From a bacterium (GTDB taxonomy: Bacteria > Patescibacteriota > Minisyncoccia > Minisyncoccales > Minisyncoccaceae): a stretch of DNA of 64,000 bases. The notes beneath the pieces are model-generated. The model saw only the letters and a program-made list of their open reading frames with translations. It had not been told where the DNA came from and searched no databases. A program made the translations under genes and the position numbers. The DNA lies in assembly GCA_023228085.1 (NCBI GenBank), contig JALOBW010000002.1:62001-126000 (forward strand), written 5' to 3'. Each line of letters begins with the position of its first letter. Positions within the stretch are counted from its first letter, which is position 1. This document shows, piece by piece, positions 38,543 to 47,242 of this stretch.

Positions 38543-41461
38543 TTAAATTAATTTTCCTAGAACTTTAGATTCATTAATTTTTGCGAGTTGAAAAATTTCA
38601 TCAATAGAGGCGCTATTATCTCTCAATCCATAAAAATGAGTTTCTCCAAGTAAAATATATTCCCATTTGCGATCCATTCTGTCTTCTGGTTTTAATTCAT
38701 TAATTCTTCTAATCCAATCAATCGTAGCTAATTGTTTTTGTTTAACATTAGGGTCATTTAAATCTTTGTCCGATTTTGTTTCAACAAGATAAATACTATC
38801 ATTTGTTTTAATAATGAAATCAGGATAATAGAAAGATAAAAATCCATCCGTTCTTATGTAGATAATATTAGCAAAATTATGATAATATTCATTGATTTTC
38901 ATAATAGCTTCAACCTTGGAATCAGAGTCTGCATATTCCATTAAAGCTTTTTCAAGACCACCTTTATTTGATGGGTATGGTAATCTTTCATAAATTGTTT
39001 TGACTGTTTCTAGAGAATAATTTTCTCTAACCCTTAAGTCTGAAACCTCCGAAAAATATCTCTTCTCGATTACCGCCTCGTCAACATTGGTATTATTTTG
39101 CATATCCATAATTAATTTGCCAATTTCTTTAATTATGTGTTGGGTAACTATTCCATTCTTAAGAAGAAGAATTTTCCAATTATTATCAATAAACGGATCA
39201 AATGATTTATCGAATAGTCTATTCTTTATATATTTATCGATGGCCTTAACTATTTCTAAATTATTAATTTGCATTACAGGAAAAGATTTTGTTTTTCTAT
39301 TTCCTATCTTTACCATCCTATTAATGATAACATTTAGTATTTTTTCTAAATATTCATTATAGCTTTGCGATTTAAATAGGTTAGCATCTACGGTATACTC
39401 TCCAAATCTTGTTTTGACAGTTAATTCTTCGGAAACAAAACTCTCCCCTTCTTTTTTAAAAAATTGTTGCAAATTTTCTAAATGATAAGCTGAGAACGGT
39501 TCTAATTTGTTAATATTTATATCTCCATTAATCAATTCTTCTTCTGAGTCCTTAATTATTGATGGCCAGCATAAGTCATATTTTTGATAATTACTTTTGA
39601 GGCCAACCTTAATAATATCGCCCAAAACCCCATCTCTATCCTTGGGATCTGTTTCGATTTCACTAATTAGCCCTTCTTTTAGCAAGTCTTCATAAAATTG
39701 AATAAAAGATGGATGCTCAATAATTGTCAATAAGTCAAGATAATTGTTTGGTTCTTTTTTATCAACTAATAATCTTTTAAGATTTTCTTGCTTAATTTCT
39801 ATAAATTCAGGTTCACGCCACATTAATCTTAATCCACGACCAATAGTTTGCTCTAATAATATTGGAGCAGAAGTAGATCGCAATGGAACAATTACGCAAA
39901 TATTACTAACATCAAAACCCTCTCTTAACATTAGCACCGAAACAATAATTTTGGGTTTTTCGTGTTTGTCAATGTTAAATAATTTCTGTTTTAATTCCAA
40001 CCATTCTATTTCAGAAATATCTCCTTTTCTATCAGAATCAACCCTCATAACATCATCATCAGACCAACCTTCTTCATTTAAAAATTCTGTTACGAATGGA
40101 GTAACTTTTGTATCTTCACACATAATAAGCATCTTTGGATACTTATCGGATGTTCCCGTTTTATTCTTAGTAAAGTCAATAAAATTTTTCTCTAAAATTT
40201 TTAGTTTATTTAGTCCAGCCCTTATCATTAATTTCTGACCTTCCGATAAGCCAATAACATTATTGCCTTCTCTTATCGCGTTATAATCCAGGACTATATC
40301 AGTTATTTCCTTTCTTTTATCAATAGCAATAATCTTAACTAGTCCTTTTCTAATAGCGTCTTTCAAATCAAAATCAACTATAATGTGTGGAAAATAATGT
40401 TTAACTCTTTTTTGTCCGCTACCGGTAACGTCATATGGAGTTGCTGAAAAGTCAATTTGAATAAAGTTACTTCCTTTATTTTTTGCAATCTTATTCAGAC
40501 TTTTCTGCCATTCAACTTCCTTAACTTCTCCATATATTTTATTTTCATGAATATGGTGAGCTTCGTCATTAATTACTATTAAATTTGACAAATTAGATAA
40601 AAAATCTATTTCTTTACCGCCTAAATAGTTGGCATCTAGCGTATCAATAGTATTACCACCAGATGTTCCAGGTGTAATTGGTCGTAATTCTTTAATAATT
40701 AAGCCTGGATTATCTAATGGAGAGCTATTATCGTCACTTTTTTCTTCTTTATCTAAAAATAAGTGCCAATTAGCTACAGCTATTAATCCGTCTCCAGTAA
40801 TTTTTGATCCGATCTCTTGTTTTTTAGCAACACTATTTTGAACAAAACCAAAAATGTCATCTCTATATTGGGGAGGTATAAATAATTCTTTGAATTTATA
40901 AAAATCAGATTCTTCAAAATGTCTTTCTTGATTAATATCCTCTTTTCCTAAATATGCATCGAGCAGGCGATCATAAACAATAATGCCTGGAGCTACAAGT
41001 AGAAAATTCTTTGTGAACTTTCCTGTTTTTTCCAATTCATACTTAGCATTAAGATATTGCCAGATAATTATAGCGTGCATTACCCAAGTCTTACCAGTTC
41101 CAGTAGCCATTTTTATGGCATATTTTGGAATTTCATACTTATCTTTTTTTAATTCAACTATATCAATTTCTGAAAGAAATTCTGGATTGATATTCTCGTA
41201 AATATCTTTTACAGATTTAATACCTAAAATTTCATGTAAATATATTGTGTTTAAGATTGCCTGTTTTTGACCTAGATTGAAATTAACAAATCTGGTTTCG
41301 GTATGAGGCTCCTTAAACCAAAATTTTAATAAATCTTGAGTAATTAACGAAACCCTTGAGAGCATCTCTCCGCTATCCCAAGCATCATTAACCTTACTGG
41401 TTAATTCTTTCGCTATCTTTAAAGGTATGTCTCTTGTTCCGATACTTATTGGTGATGGCAT
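38543..41461 (-). CDS. res: Type III restriction enzyme, Res (helicase-nuclease) subunit
   Basis: A 972-residue SF2 helicase-nuclease. Walker A MATGTGKTWVMHA (about 117-129), motif II VINDEAHHI, motif III IDFSATPY and motif VI QTIGRGLRL are present. The C-terminal nuclease has a PD-(D/E)xK set: YYPDFII and YLVETKS. With the Mod subunit it cuts unmethylated foreign DNA after translocation between two inversely oriented sites. It follows the mod gene by four bases. Confidence 0.92.
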   Translation of the reverse strand: MPSPISIGTRDIPLKIAKELTSKVNDAWDSGEMLSRVSLITQDLLKFWFKEPHTETRFVNFNLGQKQAILNTIYLHEILGIKSVKDIYENINPEFLSEIDIVELKKDKYEIPKYAIKMATGTGKTWVMHAIIIWQYLNAKYELEKTGKFTKNFLLVAPGIIVYDRLLDAYLGKEDINQERHFEESDFYKFKELFIPPQYRDDIFGFVQNSVAKKQEIGSKITGDGLIAVANWHLFLDKEEKSDDNSSPLDNPGLIIKELRPITPGTSGGNTIDTLDANYLGGKEIDFLSNLSNLIVINDEAHHIHENKIYGEVKEVEWQKSLNKIAKNKGSNFIQIDFSATPYDVTGSGQKRVKHYFPHIIVDFDLKDAIRKGLVKIIAIDKRKEITDIVLDYNAIREGNNVIGLSEGQKLMIRAGLNKLKILEKNFIDFTKNKTGTSDKYPKMLIMCEDTKVTPFVTEFLNEEGWSDDDVMRVDSDRKGDISEIEWLELKQKLFNIDKHEKPKIIVSVLMLREGFDVSNICVIVPLRSTSAPILLEQTIGRGLRLMWREPEFIEIKQENLKRLLVDKKEPNNYLDLLTIIEHPSFIQFYEDLLKEGLISEIETDPKDRDGVLGDIIKVGLKSNYQKYDLCWPSIIKDSEEELINGDININKLEPFSAYHLENLQQFFKKEGESFVSEELTVKTRFGEYTVDANLFKSQSYNEYLEKILNVIINRMVKIGNRKTKSFPVMQINNLEIVKAIDKYIKNRLFDKSFDPFIDNNWKILLLKNGIVTQHIIKEIGKLIMDMQNNTNVDEAVIEKRYFSEVSDLRVRENYSLETVKTIYERLPYPSNKGGLEKALMEYADSDSKVEAIMKINEYYHNFANIIYIRTDGFLSFYYPDFIIKTNDSIYLVETKSDKDLNDPNVKQKQLATIDWIRRINELKPEDRMDRKWEYILLGETHFYGLRDNSASIDEIFQLAKINESKVLGKLI

Positions 41462-41465
41462 AAAA

Positions 41466-43526
41466 TTACAATTTTTCTATTACAATACTTTCGAAGCCAA
41501 AAACATCTACTGCTTTAACACAAATTTTTCTATTTTCTTTCTTCGGCAAAATTAAAAATGTCTTAGAGATAACATGATATGGATCGCTATCATTTTCTAT
41601 GTTTTCTCTATAGTCTTGCCATTTACTGCGAAAAGTTTCTCCATCGTAATCTGGATCAATACTCCAATATTCAATTAAAGATAATGGATCTTTAGCTATT
41701 ATCTCTTTAAGTTTATCTTTATCTTTTTCATCAAGAGGAATATTATCTGGGGATAATAAGACATAATCTTCCAATTCTATTTTTAATTTTTCCTCCGTTT
41801 CTGAAATAGATTCTACTATTATTGGTTTAATAGTTAAATATTGCAATGAAGAAAATCTAATCTTTTTATTGTCGATTAAATCTTTATAATTAGCCTTTGT
41901 TTTGAGCTGATCTAGTAAATCAGGCGGAATTACTAAAACTTCTAATTTATCATCATTTAAAGATTGGATTGCTTCGGTAATATCATAAGTAAAATTCCAA
42001 CCAAGAACTATAACCTTATTCCATCCTCCCATAAATGAATTTCTATATTCGATGGCTTTTTTTAGGGTTGCCAAACCAGTCAATTTATTTGGAGAGTCAA
42101 CCATTATTAATGTTCTGCTGTCTTTTATGTACCCAAGGTTTCTATTAGGGTTTTGTTCTTCAGTGAAAGGAATTGCTCCGTAGAGTTGGGCTACTACACT
42201 AGATAGATCTCCTATTCTGCGATATAAACCTGAGGAAGCAAGAGCCTCTTTCTGATAATCACCTATAGATTGATACAGGAATGGTTTAGCATTTTGATCA
42301 ATTAATCTTTTTCGCATTATTAAACTGGCTGGTTTCCCCAGGTCTGACATTATCCACTTACGACCCATTCTTTCAGCTATAGCACCAGTAGTGCCTGATC
42401 CAGCAAAAAAATCTGCAACAATCGAGTTCTCATTTGTAGATAAACTAATTATTCTTTTCAGTAACTCTTCTGGTTTCTGGGTAGCATAATTAACATTTTC
42501 ATTTGCTTGTCCTTGAATTGGAGAAATATCCATCCAAAGATCCTGCAAAGGAACCCCCTTCCCCTCATCTAAATATTTTATTCTTTGAGGAACAGTCCCA
42601 GGATTTGTTTGAATTACTTCACCATTTTTAATTAATTCTTCCATATTTTTCTGAGAATACATCCAATATCTTTTAACTCCCATGACTTCATAATAAGGAT
42701 TTCCCTTGGAGGCGCCCCCAGGACCAGTCATGGTAACTAGCCTATATTTTCTCCCGTCTTTATCAGTATATTTATAAAAATCATTAATGTATTTTTCAGA
42801 ATAAGGTGTATATAAAGAGTTCATTATAAAGTCATCTGATTTCTTATATAACAAAATAAAGTCATGTAATCTGCCTAAGTGTTTAGCGCCTTGTCCAGAA
42901 TCACCGTGCGAAAAAGTTCTTTTCCAAATTATTTGATTAACAAATTTTTCTTTTCCAAATATATCATCTAATAAAAGCTTGACATAATGTCCAATATGCC
43001 AATCAATATGCACATAAATAGATCCTTTTTCGGATAGCAATTCTTTCATTAGTGCTAATCTAGGATATAACATTTTTAAATAAGAGGCAGTGCCATCTTT
43101 CCAAGTATCAGCATAAGCAAACTGTTCAATTACGGTGGGCTTTTGCTCTAAATCTGCTCCAGGCAATTTTACTTTAGTTCTATAGTCGGTTCTACTGTCA
43201 AAAGGAGGATCTATATATATTAAATCAATCTTCCCTCTCATTGATGGTAATCCACTTTCTTTATCTCCAACTAAAAGAGTTTGCATGGCTAATAAATTAT
43301 CTCCATATATCAAACGATTCATCCAATCACTTTCTTTTTGTTGCGGAATTCTTCCGCTCCATAAATTATTGCTATCTTTAGATGGCAAAACCAGTTCATT
43401 TGTTTGTAATGATATTTTGTTAGAACCAGAAAGTCTTTCCAGTATTTTTTCTACTTCTTTTTTACCCTCATCTACTATTTTAGGCAATTGATATATTAGT
43501 GAATCCATATCTTTGTTTTTGTCCAT
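41466..43526 (-). CDS. mod: Type III restriction-modification methyltransferase, Mod subunit
   Basis: A 686-residue beta-class adenine methyltransferase: catalytic IYIDPPFDSRTDY (about 92-104), SAM motif VADFFAGSGTTGA (about 371-383). The region between the two contains the target-recognition domain that sets the recognised sequence, which cannot be predicted here. It methylates adenine in the host sites and provides specificity for Res. First gene of the mod-res-hypothetical operon. Confidence 0.92.
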   Translation of the reverse strand: MDKNKDMDSLIYQLPKIVDEGKKEVEKILERLSGSNKISLQTNELVLPSKDSNNLWSGRIPQQKESDWMNRLIYGDNLLAMQTLLVGDKESGLPSMRGKIDLIYIDPPFDSRTDYRTKVKLPGADLEQKPTVIEQFAYADTWKDGTASYLKMLYPRLALMKELLSEKGSIYVHIDWHIGHYVKLLLDDIFGKEKFVNQIIWKRTFSHGDSGQGAKHLGRLHDFILLYKKSDDFIMNSLYTPYSEKYINDFYKYTDKDGRKYRLVTMTGPGGASKGNPYYEVMGVKRYWMYSQKNMEELIKNGEVIQTNPGTVPQRIKYLDEGKGVPLQDLWMDISPIQGQANENVNYATQKPEELLKRIISLSTNENSIVADFFAGSGTTGAIAERMGRKWIMSDLGKPASLIMRKRLIDQNAKPFLYQSIGDYQKEALASSGLYRRIGDLSSVVAQLYGAIPFTEEQNPNRNLGYIKDSRTLIMVDSPNKLTGLATLKKAIEYRNSFMGGWNKVIVLGWNFTYDITEAIQSLNDDKLEVLVIPPDLLDQLKTKANYKDLIDNKKIRFSSLQYLTIKPIIVESISETEEKLKIELEDYVLLSPDNIPLDEKDKDKLKEIIAKDPLSLIEYWSIDPDYDGETFRSKWQDYRENIENDSDPYHVISKTFLILPKKENRKICVKAVDVFGFESIVIEKL

Positions 43527-43572
43527 TTACTACTTTACAGCATTATAGGACAAATAAGTCCATAAATCAAAC

Positions 43573-43600
43573 AAAAGAAAAGACCGTATCGGCCTTTCCT
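43573..43600 (-). terminator. Intrinsic terminator of the 43616 gene
   Basis: AAAGGCCG/CGGTCTTT stem with loop ATA and a following TTCTTTT on the minus strand. Confidence 0.75.
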
Positions 43601-43615
43601 TATTTTAGAGGTAAG

Positions 43616-44083
43616 TTACTTTACTATTGAGCAATTATTTAACAGAACATTAAATACTACCTGCCCACTTACTTTTCCCCTTAATACGATTTTTGTATCT
43701 TTAGCTAAACTTGTAAGTTGGCTTTGGTCGCTTTTGTCGAACATACATTGAATATTTGTTACCATATCTGTACCACTAAGAACAACGTATGGTGCATCAA
43801 GAATATCTTTTCCAATATTATATATTGTTCCTGAAACTTCTATTGTTTTGTTTTTATACTTATCATCCGCAGCTACTTGATTAGCCTTATACTCAGCTGC
43901 TAAATCGGGAGCTGTAACTCTTGTATAACTTTGTTGCTGTGTAGTGTTATTTTGATTTTGCTGAGCCGTATTATTAGTATTTTTAGAACCAGATGATCCT
44001 AATAGGATAAACAATACGATTACGACGATTACCCAGAACCACCACTTCTTGAAAATAGATTTCTTAGTCTTTTGATCTTCCAT
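43616..44083 (-). CDS. Membrane-anchored OB-fold (tRNA_anti-like) protein, 155 aa
   Basis: A single N-terminal membrane helix (WWFWVIVVIVLFILLG, about 14-30), a Gln/Asn-rich linker, then an OB-fold-like domain (KYKNKTIEVSGTIYNIGKD ... TKIVLRGKVSGQVVF) typical of the tRNA_anti-like family. The domain should sit outside the membrane. Function is unknown. It lies just inside the putative right end of the element and downstream of structured RNA copy 2 on the same strand. Confidence 0.75.
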   Translation of the reverse strand: MEDQKTKKSIFKKWWFWVIVVIVLFILLGSSGSKNTNNTAQQNQNNTTQQQSYTRVTAPDLAAEYKANQVAADDKYKNKTIEVSGTIYNIGKDILDAPYVVLSGTDMVTNIQCMFDKSDQSQLTSLAKDTKIVLRGKVSGQVVFNVLLNNCSIVK

Positions 44084-44136
44084 ATTTTTATTAAATTATG
44101 TTTATTGATTATGTCGACCAAATATTACTTAAAGTT

Positions 44137-44297
44137 TGTGGTAAACAAAAAGCCCACCACAGGTAGTAGCCGAAGCTACTTATACCGGTTTCCCGATATA
44201 GCAGAAGATGCGACCCCATGGCGGGTTCTTTATGCATCTTCTGACTTTGAGCCATGCCTTTGATTTCTCAAAAGTTTAGGCCACTACTATTAAATTG
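44137..44297 (-). ncRNA. Structured RNA, copy 2 (~161 nt), unidentified family
   Basis: Homologue of the 13799-13946 RNA. Shared features in order: -10 TATTAT (44305-44310), ACAATTTAATA, GGCCTAAAC, GGCATGGC, CAAA, a 10-bp hairpin CAGAAGATGC/GCATCTTCTG, a GAAA-containing hairpin CGG/CCG, the GTAGC-TTCG-GCTAC hairpin, CTGTGGTGGG and GCTTTTTGTTT in the loop of TGTGGT/ACCACA. The stems differ in sequence but keep pairing. It lies 54 bases upstream of the 43616 gene, within the element and next to tRNA-Trp. Confidence 0.65.
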
Positions 44298-44393
44298 TGA
44301 TTACATAATATCGCAAAAACTAAAAAATGTATAGCCTTTTCAGCTATACAAATTATTGTCTACGCGACTCGTGCGCTTTAACTACGCTCAAGT

Positions 44394-44468
44394 TGGCAGG
44401 GGCGGCAGGATTCGAACCCACAAGTCCTCTTTTGGAGAGAGGCAGTTTACCGTTGAGCTTACGCCCCT
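44394..44468 (-). tRNA. tRNA-Trp (CCA anticodon)
   Basis: Acceptor stem AGGGGCG/CGCCCCT, anticodon stem CCTCT/AGAGG around CTCCAAA (anticodon CCA), T-stem GTGGG/CCTGC with loop TTCGAAT, and GCCA encoded at the 3' end. The 3' half contains the 15-bp attR-like sequence. In many bacteria tRNA-Trp lies next to rpmG and secE; here rpmG precedes it at 420 bases, and secE is absent because the element follows. Confidence 0.93.
44399..44413 (+). other. Putative attR inside tRNA-Trp
   Basis: GGGGCGGCAGGATTC, identical to 28048-28062, at the acceptor/T-arm of the tRNA gene, which stays intact as expected for 3'-end integration. Confidence 0.6.
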
Positions 44469-44760
44469 ATAATTTAGTAACTAGTAATTCGTCCGCCTAC
44501 GCCCTTCGGGCTTCTGCGAGATAAATAATTAGTACTTTGTGGCTTTCTTCTAGAAAGCTTGAATACATCTTATGAGATTCCCGCCTTCGCGGGAATGACA
44601 AACGGTTTAGTAACTAGTAATTAGTAATTCGTCCGCCTACGCCCTTCGGGCTTCTGCGAGATAAATAATTAGTACTTTGTGGCTTTCTTCTAGAAAGCTT
44701 GAATATATCTTATAAGATTCCCGACTAAATCGGGAATGACAAAGGGTAAAAGATTGCTTC
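44469..44760. repeat. Two tandem copies of an interspersed hairpin repeat
   Basis: A ~125-bp unit containing AGTAATTCGTCCGCCTACGC, TAGTACTTTGTGGCTTTC and the hairpin TTCCCGCCTTCGCGGGAA (first copy) or TTCCCGACTAAATCGGGAA (second copy), plus ATGACAA. Similar units occur at 46.1, 47.1, 51.4, 55.4 and 58.9 kb. The compensated stem change argues for an RNA or DNA hairpin under selection. Confidence 0.7.
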
Positions 44761-44856
44761 ACCTCTGCTGAGGTTCGCAATGACAAATACGTGGATAGAT
44801 TGCTTCGCTTTACTCGCAATGACAAGATTGACGGGATGATGAGATTGATGGGTCGT

Positions 44857-44882
44857 AAAAGTACCGCAAAAGAGCGGTACTT
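44857..44882 (-). terminator. Intrinsic terminator of rpmG
   Basis: AGTACCGC/GCGGTACT 8-bp stem with a TTTT run on the minus strand. Confidence 0.85.
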
Positions 44883-44886
44883 GTAA

Positions 44887-45054
44887 TTATTTCTTTGTTT
44901 CCTTGTGCATAGTATGCTTTTGATCAAATTTGCAAAATTTGCTCAATTGCAATTTGTCTTCTACAGCTTTTGTCTTTTTTGTGAAGTAAACAGATTTTTT
45001 ACATTCTTGACATACCAGCTTTGTAAATTTTTTCTTTTTAGATTTTGTTGCCAT
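44887..45054 (-). CDS. rpmG: Ribosomal protein bL33
   Basis: A 55-residue protein: MATKSKKKKFTKLVCQECKK then VYFTKKTKAVEDKLQLSKFC and a basic tail. The CxxC ... C pattern with the KKFTKLVCQEC start is the zinc-type bL33 signature; it sits near the E site of the 50S subunit. Its length is normal. It lies between tRNA-Thr and tRNA-Trp on the same strand, an ancestral neighbourhood. Confidence 0.88.
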   Translation of the reverse strand: MATKSKKKKFTKLVCQECKKSVYFTKKTKAVEDKLQLSKFCKFDQKHTMHKETKK

Positions 45055-45094
45055 ATTCTTATCTTTACTTTTTAATCTCTTTTTGCGATTGCGG

Positions 45095-45166
45095 AGCCGA
45101 TGGAGAGAATCGAACCCTCGACCTTTCCCTTACCAAGGGAATGTTCTACCACTGAACTACATCGGC
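45095..45166 (-). tRNA. tRNA-Thr (GGT anticodon)
   Basis: Acceptor GCCGATG/CATCGGC, D-stem GTTC/GAAC, anticodon stem TTCCC/GGGAA around TTGGTAA (anticodon GGT), T-stem GAGGG/CTCTC. CCA is not encoded. Confidence 0.93.
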
Positions 45167-45229
45167 AGAGCCCACTTGCGTTAAAACTACAGCGAGGCAG
45201 AGCCCACTTGCGTTAAAACTACAGCGAGG
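45166..45229. repeat. Perfect 32-bp tandem duplication
   Basis: Two back-to-back identical 32-bp copies (45166-45197 and 45198-45229) between tRNA-Tyr and tRNA-Thr. Confidence 0.9.
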
Positions 45230-45237
45230 CGAGCCTG

Positions 45238-45320
45238 TGGGCGAAGAGGGACTTGCACCCCCGTAGGCCGTAGCCACCTGATTTACAGTCAGGCCCAGTT
45301 GGCTGCTTTGGTATTCGCCC
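45238..45320 (-). tRNA. tRNA-Tyr (GTA anticodon)
   Basis: Acceptor GGGCGAA/TTCGCCC, anticodon stem CCTGA/TCAGG around CTGTAAA (anticodon GTA), a long variable arm (TGGCTACGGCCTAC region) as in class II tRNAs, and T-loop. CCA is not encoded. Confidence 0.94.
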
Positions 45321-45355
45321 AAATGTAATACTACATGATAATAGCAGATAATCTT

Positions 45356-46036
45356 TTATTTTTCAATAACCTTTCCCTTGTCTTTTCGCCAATTATCAAT
45401 GTTTTTTTGATGTCCAGAAACAAGTGTTTTTGGGACTTTCCACTTTATTCCTTTTTTGGGTTCAAATATCTCTGGTCTAGTATATTGGGGGTATTCTATA
45501 AACCCGCCGGTTTTTGTTTGTCTTTCTTTGAGGAACTCGGGTCTTCCTAAAACGTTTGGAATTAGTCTAGCTATGGTCTCTATAACAATCATAGCTGGTA
45601 ATTCTCCGCCCATAAGGTCATATTCGCCTATTGAGAGGGTTTCGTCGGCTATTTTTGTATTTACCCTTTCATCTATTCCCTCGTAGCGACCACAAATGAA
45701 TATTAAACTATCGTATTTTTTGTACAATTGGGTTGCCTTTTTTTGATTGAAAGGTTCTCCTCGTGGAGTAAAAACTATGGTTCTTACTTTTTTATTCTTG
45801 TTCTTTTTTTTAATACTTTCAACAGCTTTATATATCGGTTCTACTTGGAGTACCATACCCAAGCCTCCGCCATAGGGTCTATCATCTACTCTTCCCTTCT
45901 TTTCTTTATCCGCAAAATCACGCAAATTGTGCGTGTTTATTTTGATAAGTTTTTTGTCTCTTGCTTTTTTGATAAATGTTTCTTCTAAGTAAGAGTCAAA
46001 AATATTTGGGAAAATTGTTATGATATCAAAAGTCAT
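45356..46036 (-). CDS. trmD: tRNA (guanine37-N1)-methyltransferase
   Basis: A 226-residue SPOUT-family enzyme that methylates G37 of tRNAs to prevent frameshifting. DIITIFPNIFDSYLE at the N-terminus, GRVDDRPYGGGLGMVL (about 49-64) and the trefoil-knot sequence FICGRYEGIDERV and GEYDLMGGELPAM (about 120-155) match TrmD. The C-terminus matches the RRPD-like segment PQYTRPEIF. Upstream on the same strand is the KH protein gene, the usual neighbourhood of rpsP-KH-trmD. Confidence 0.96.
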   Translation of the reverse strand: MTFDIITIFPNIFDSYLEETFIKKARDKKLIKINTHNLRDFADKEKKGRVDDRPYGGGLGMVLQVEPIYKAVESIKKKNKNKKVRTIVFTPRGEPFNQKKATQLYKKYDSLIFICGRYEGIDERVNTKIADETLSIGEYDLMGGELPAMIVIETIARLIPNVLGRPEFLKERQTKTGGFIEYPQYTRPEIFEPKKGIKWKVPKTLVSGHQKNIDNWRKDKGKVIEK

Positions 46037-46440
46037 TGATACTAGGGATTAGTAATTACTTTAGTAACTAGTAATTCGTAATTAGTAATTAGTACTTTGT
46101 AGCTTTCTTTCAGAAAGCCTGAAAACATCTTTATTAGATTCCCTTCGTTGGTTTCTGGTGAAACCCCCTCAGGGCGGGACTCGCCGCCTGTCTGTTTCGC
46201 ATAAAAATCTGCTGATTTTTTACTCAACTCCCGACTCGCTGTCAGCCACAGCTCCGTCCTTGATTATTATTAAATAATCAAGCCGTCATTAATTTCTTTG
46301 AGATTCCCGCCTTCGCGGGAATGACAAGCAAAGAAATTAATCACCTTCGCGGGAATGACAAAGGGGTCAAACTAAGCATCTCAAGATTTAAAAAGACTAT
46401 GCCGGTTTTATCCAGCATAGCCTTAGTTTTGTTTTTAAAA
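46037..46440. repeat. Intergenic repeat cluster
   Basis: Contains AGTAATTAGTA-type tracts, TAGTACTTTGTAGCTTTC, a region CCCCTCAGGGCGGGACTCGC and two TTCCCGCCTTCGCGGGAA hairpins (about 46302-46323). A short AATTTC hairpin copy is also found. No gene supported. Confidence 0.65.
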
Positions 46441-46776
46441 TTAAATTTTGAAATCTTCGAAATCTTCTGTGGCAGATGTGCTTTCAGATGATGAAGTTTC
46501 TTCTTCCTGTCTCTTTCTTGAACCACCCTCTGGTTCTTCAATCTTTAGATTGATTCTTGCGTGATTCTTAAGACCAATAATTCTAACTAAGCTTCTAATT
46601 GCTTTTGCTGTTGAACCTTGTCTTCCAATAAGTTGTCCCATATCTTCTGGGTTAACTTTTACTGAAAGAAGTACTCCCATCTCGTCAACCTGTCTTTCGA
46701 TTTTTACATCATCTGGATGGTCAACTAAGTTTTTAACTATAAACTCTAGAAATTCTCTATCTCTTGGTGTCTCCAT
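46441..46776 (-). CDS. khpA: KH-domain RNA-binding protein (KhpA-like)
   Basis: A 111-residue protein when started at ATG 46776 (METPRDREFLEF); the longer frame begins with a TTG. It carries one KH domain with the GxxG loop IGRQGSTAKAIRSL and a Ser/Glu-rich C-terminal tail (EEETSSSESTSATED). KhpA binds RNA and acts in cell division control and ribosome-related processes. It lies between rpsP and trmD, as in many bacteria. Confidence 0.86.
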   Translation of the reverse strand: METPRDREFLEFIVKNLVDHPDDVKIERQVDEMGVLLSVKVNPEDMGQLIGRQGSTAKAIRSLVRIIGLKNHARINLKIEEPEGGSRKRQEEETSSSESTSATEDFEDFKI

Positions 46777-47242
46777 AATTTTTTTTATTCGTTTCAAAAT
46801 TATAAATTTTTATAATCCCATTTTGTTTGGGTAAGTTCGACCCTTTTTCATTTCGATCATATAAATAATTATGAATTATAGAAAAATAATTGTCAACGTC
46901 TTGTGTAGAATTTTAAGTGAGTCGCAATTCTTTTTCTTATGGTTTAGTAATTAGTAACCATCCTACGCTTTCTTCTTCGCTCTACGAGCTACGATTAAAA
47001 AAGAAAGCTTCGGAATGGCACAGCCGTCCTACGCTTTCTCTTTCACTCTTTGAATTATGAAAGCTTCGGAATGGCACAGTTAGTACTTTGTAGCTTTCAT
47101 ACGAAAGCTTAAATACATCTTATGAGATTCCCGCCTTCGCGGGAATGACAAGTAGGGGGTGTGGGAATGACAAGTAGGACAGAAATAGTAAATAAAAATA
47201 ACGGATGAGGTCCGTTATTTTTAATCTGTAAAATATTGTTTA
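46777..47242. repeat. Intergenic repeats
   Basis: A tract with AGTAATTAGTAACC, twice a GAAAGCTTCGGAATGGCACA element (about 47000-47085) and the hairpin TTCCCGCCTTCGCGGGAA (about 47128-47145). No gene supported. Confidence 0.6.

Noticed and set aside
44327..44524. 65-aa plus-strand frame resembling a hypothetical protein (AGAAGFEPTSPLLERGS)
   Set aside because: It is the antisense translation of tRNA-Trp and of an interspersed repeat, a well-known annotation artefact.
46042..46227. 61-codon frame in the trmD intergenic region
   Set aside because: It lies wholly in interspersed repeat sequence.
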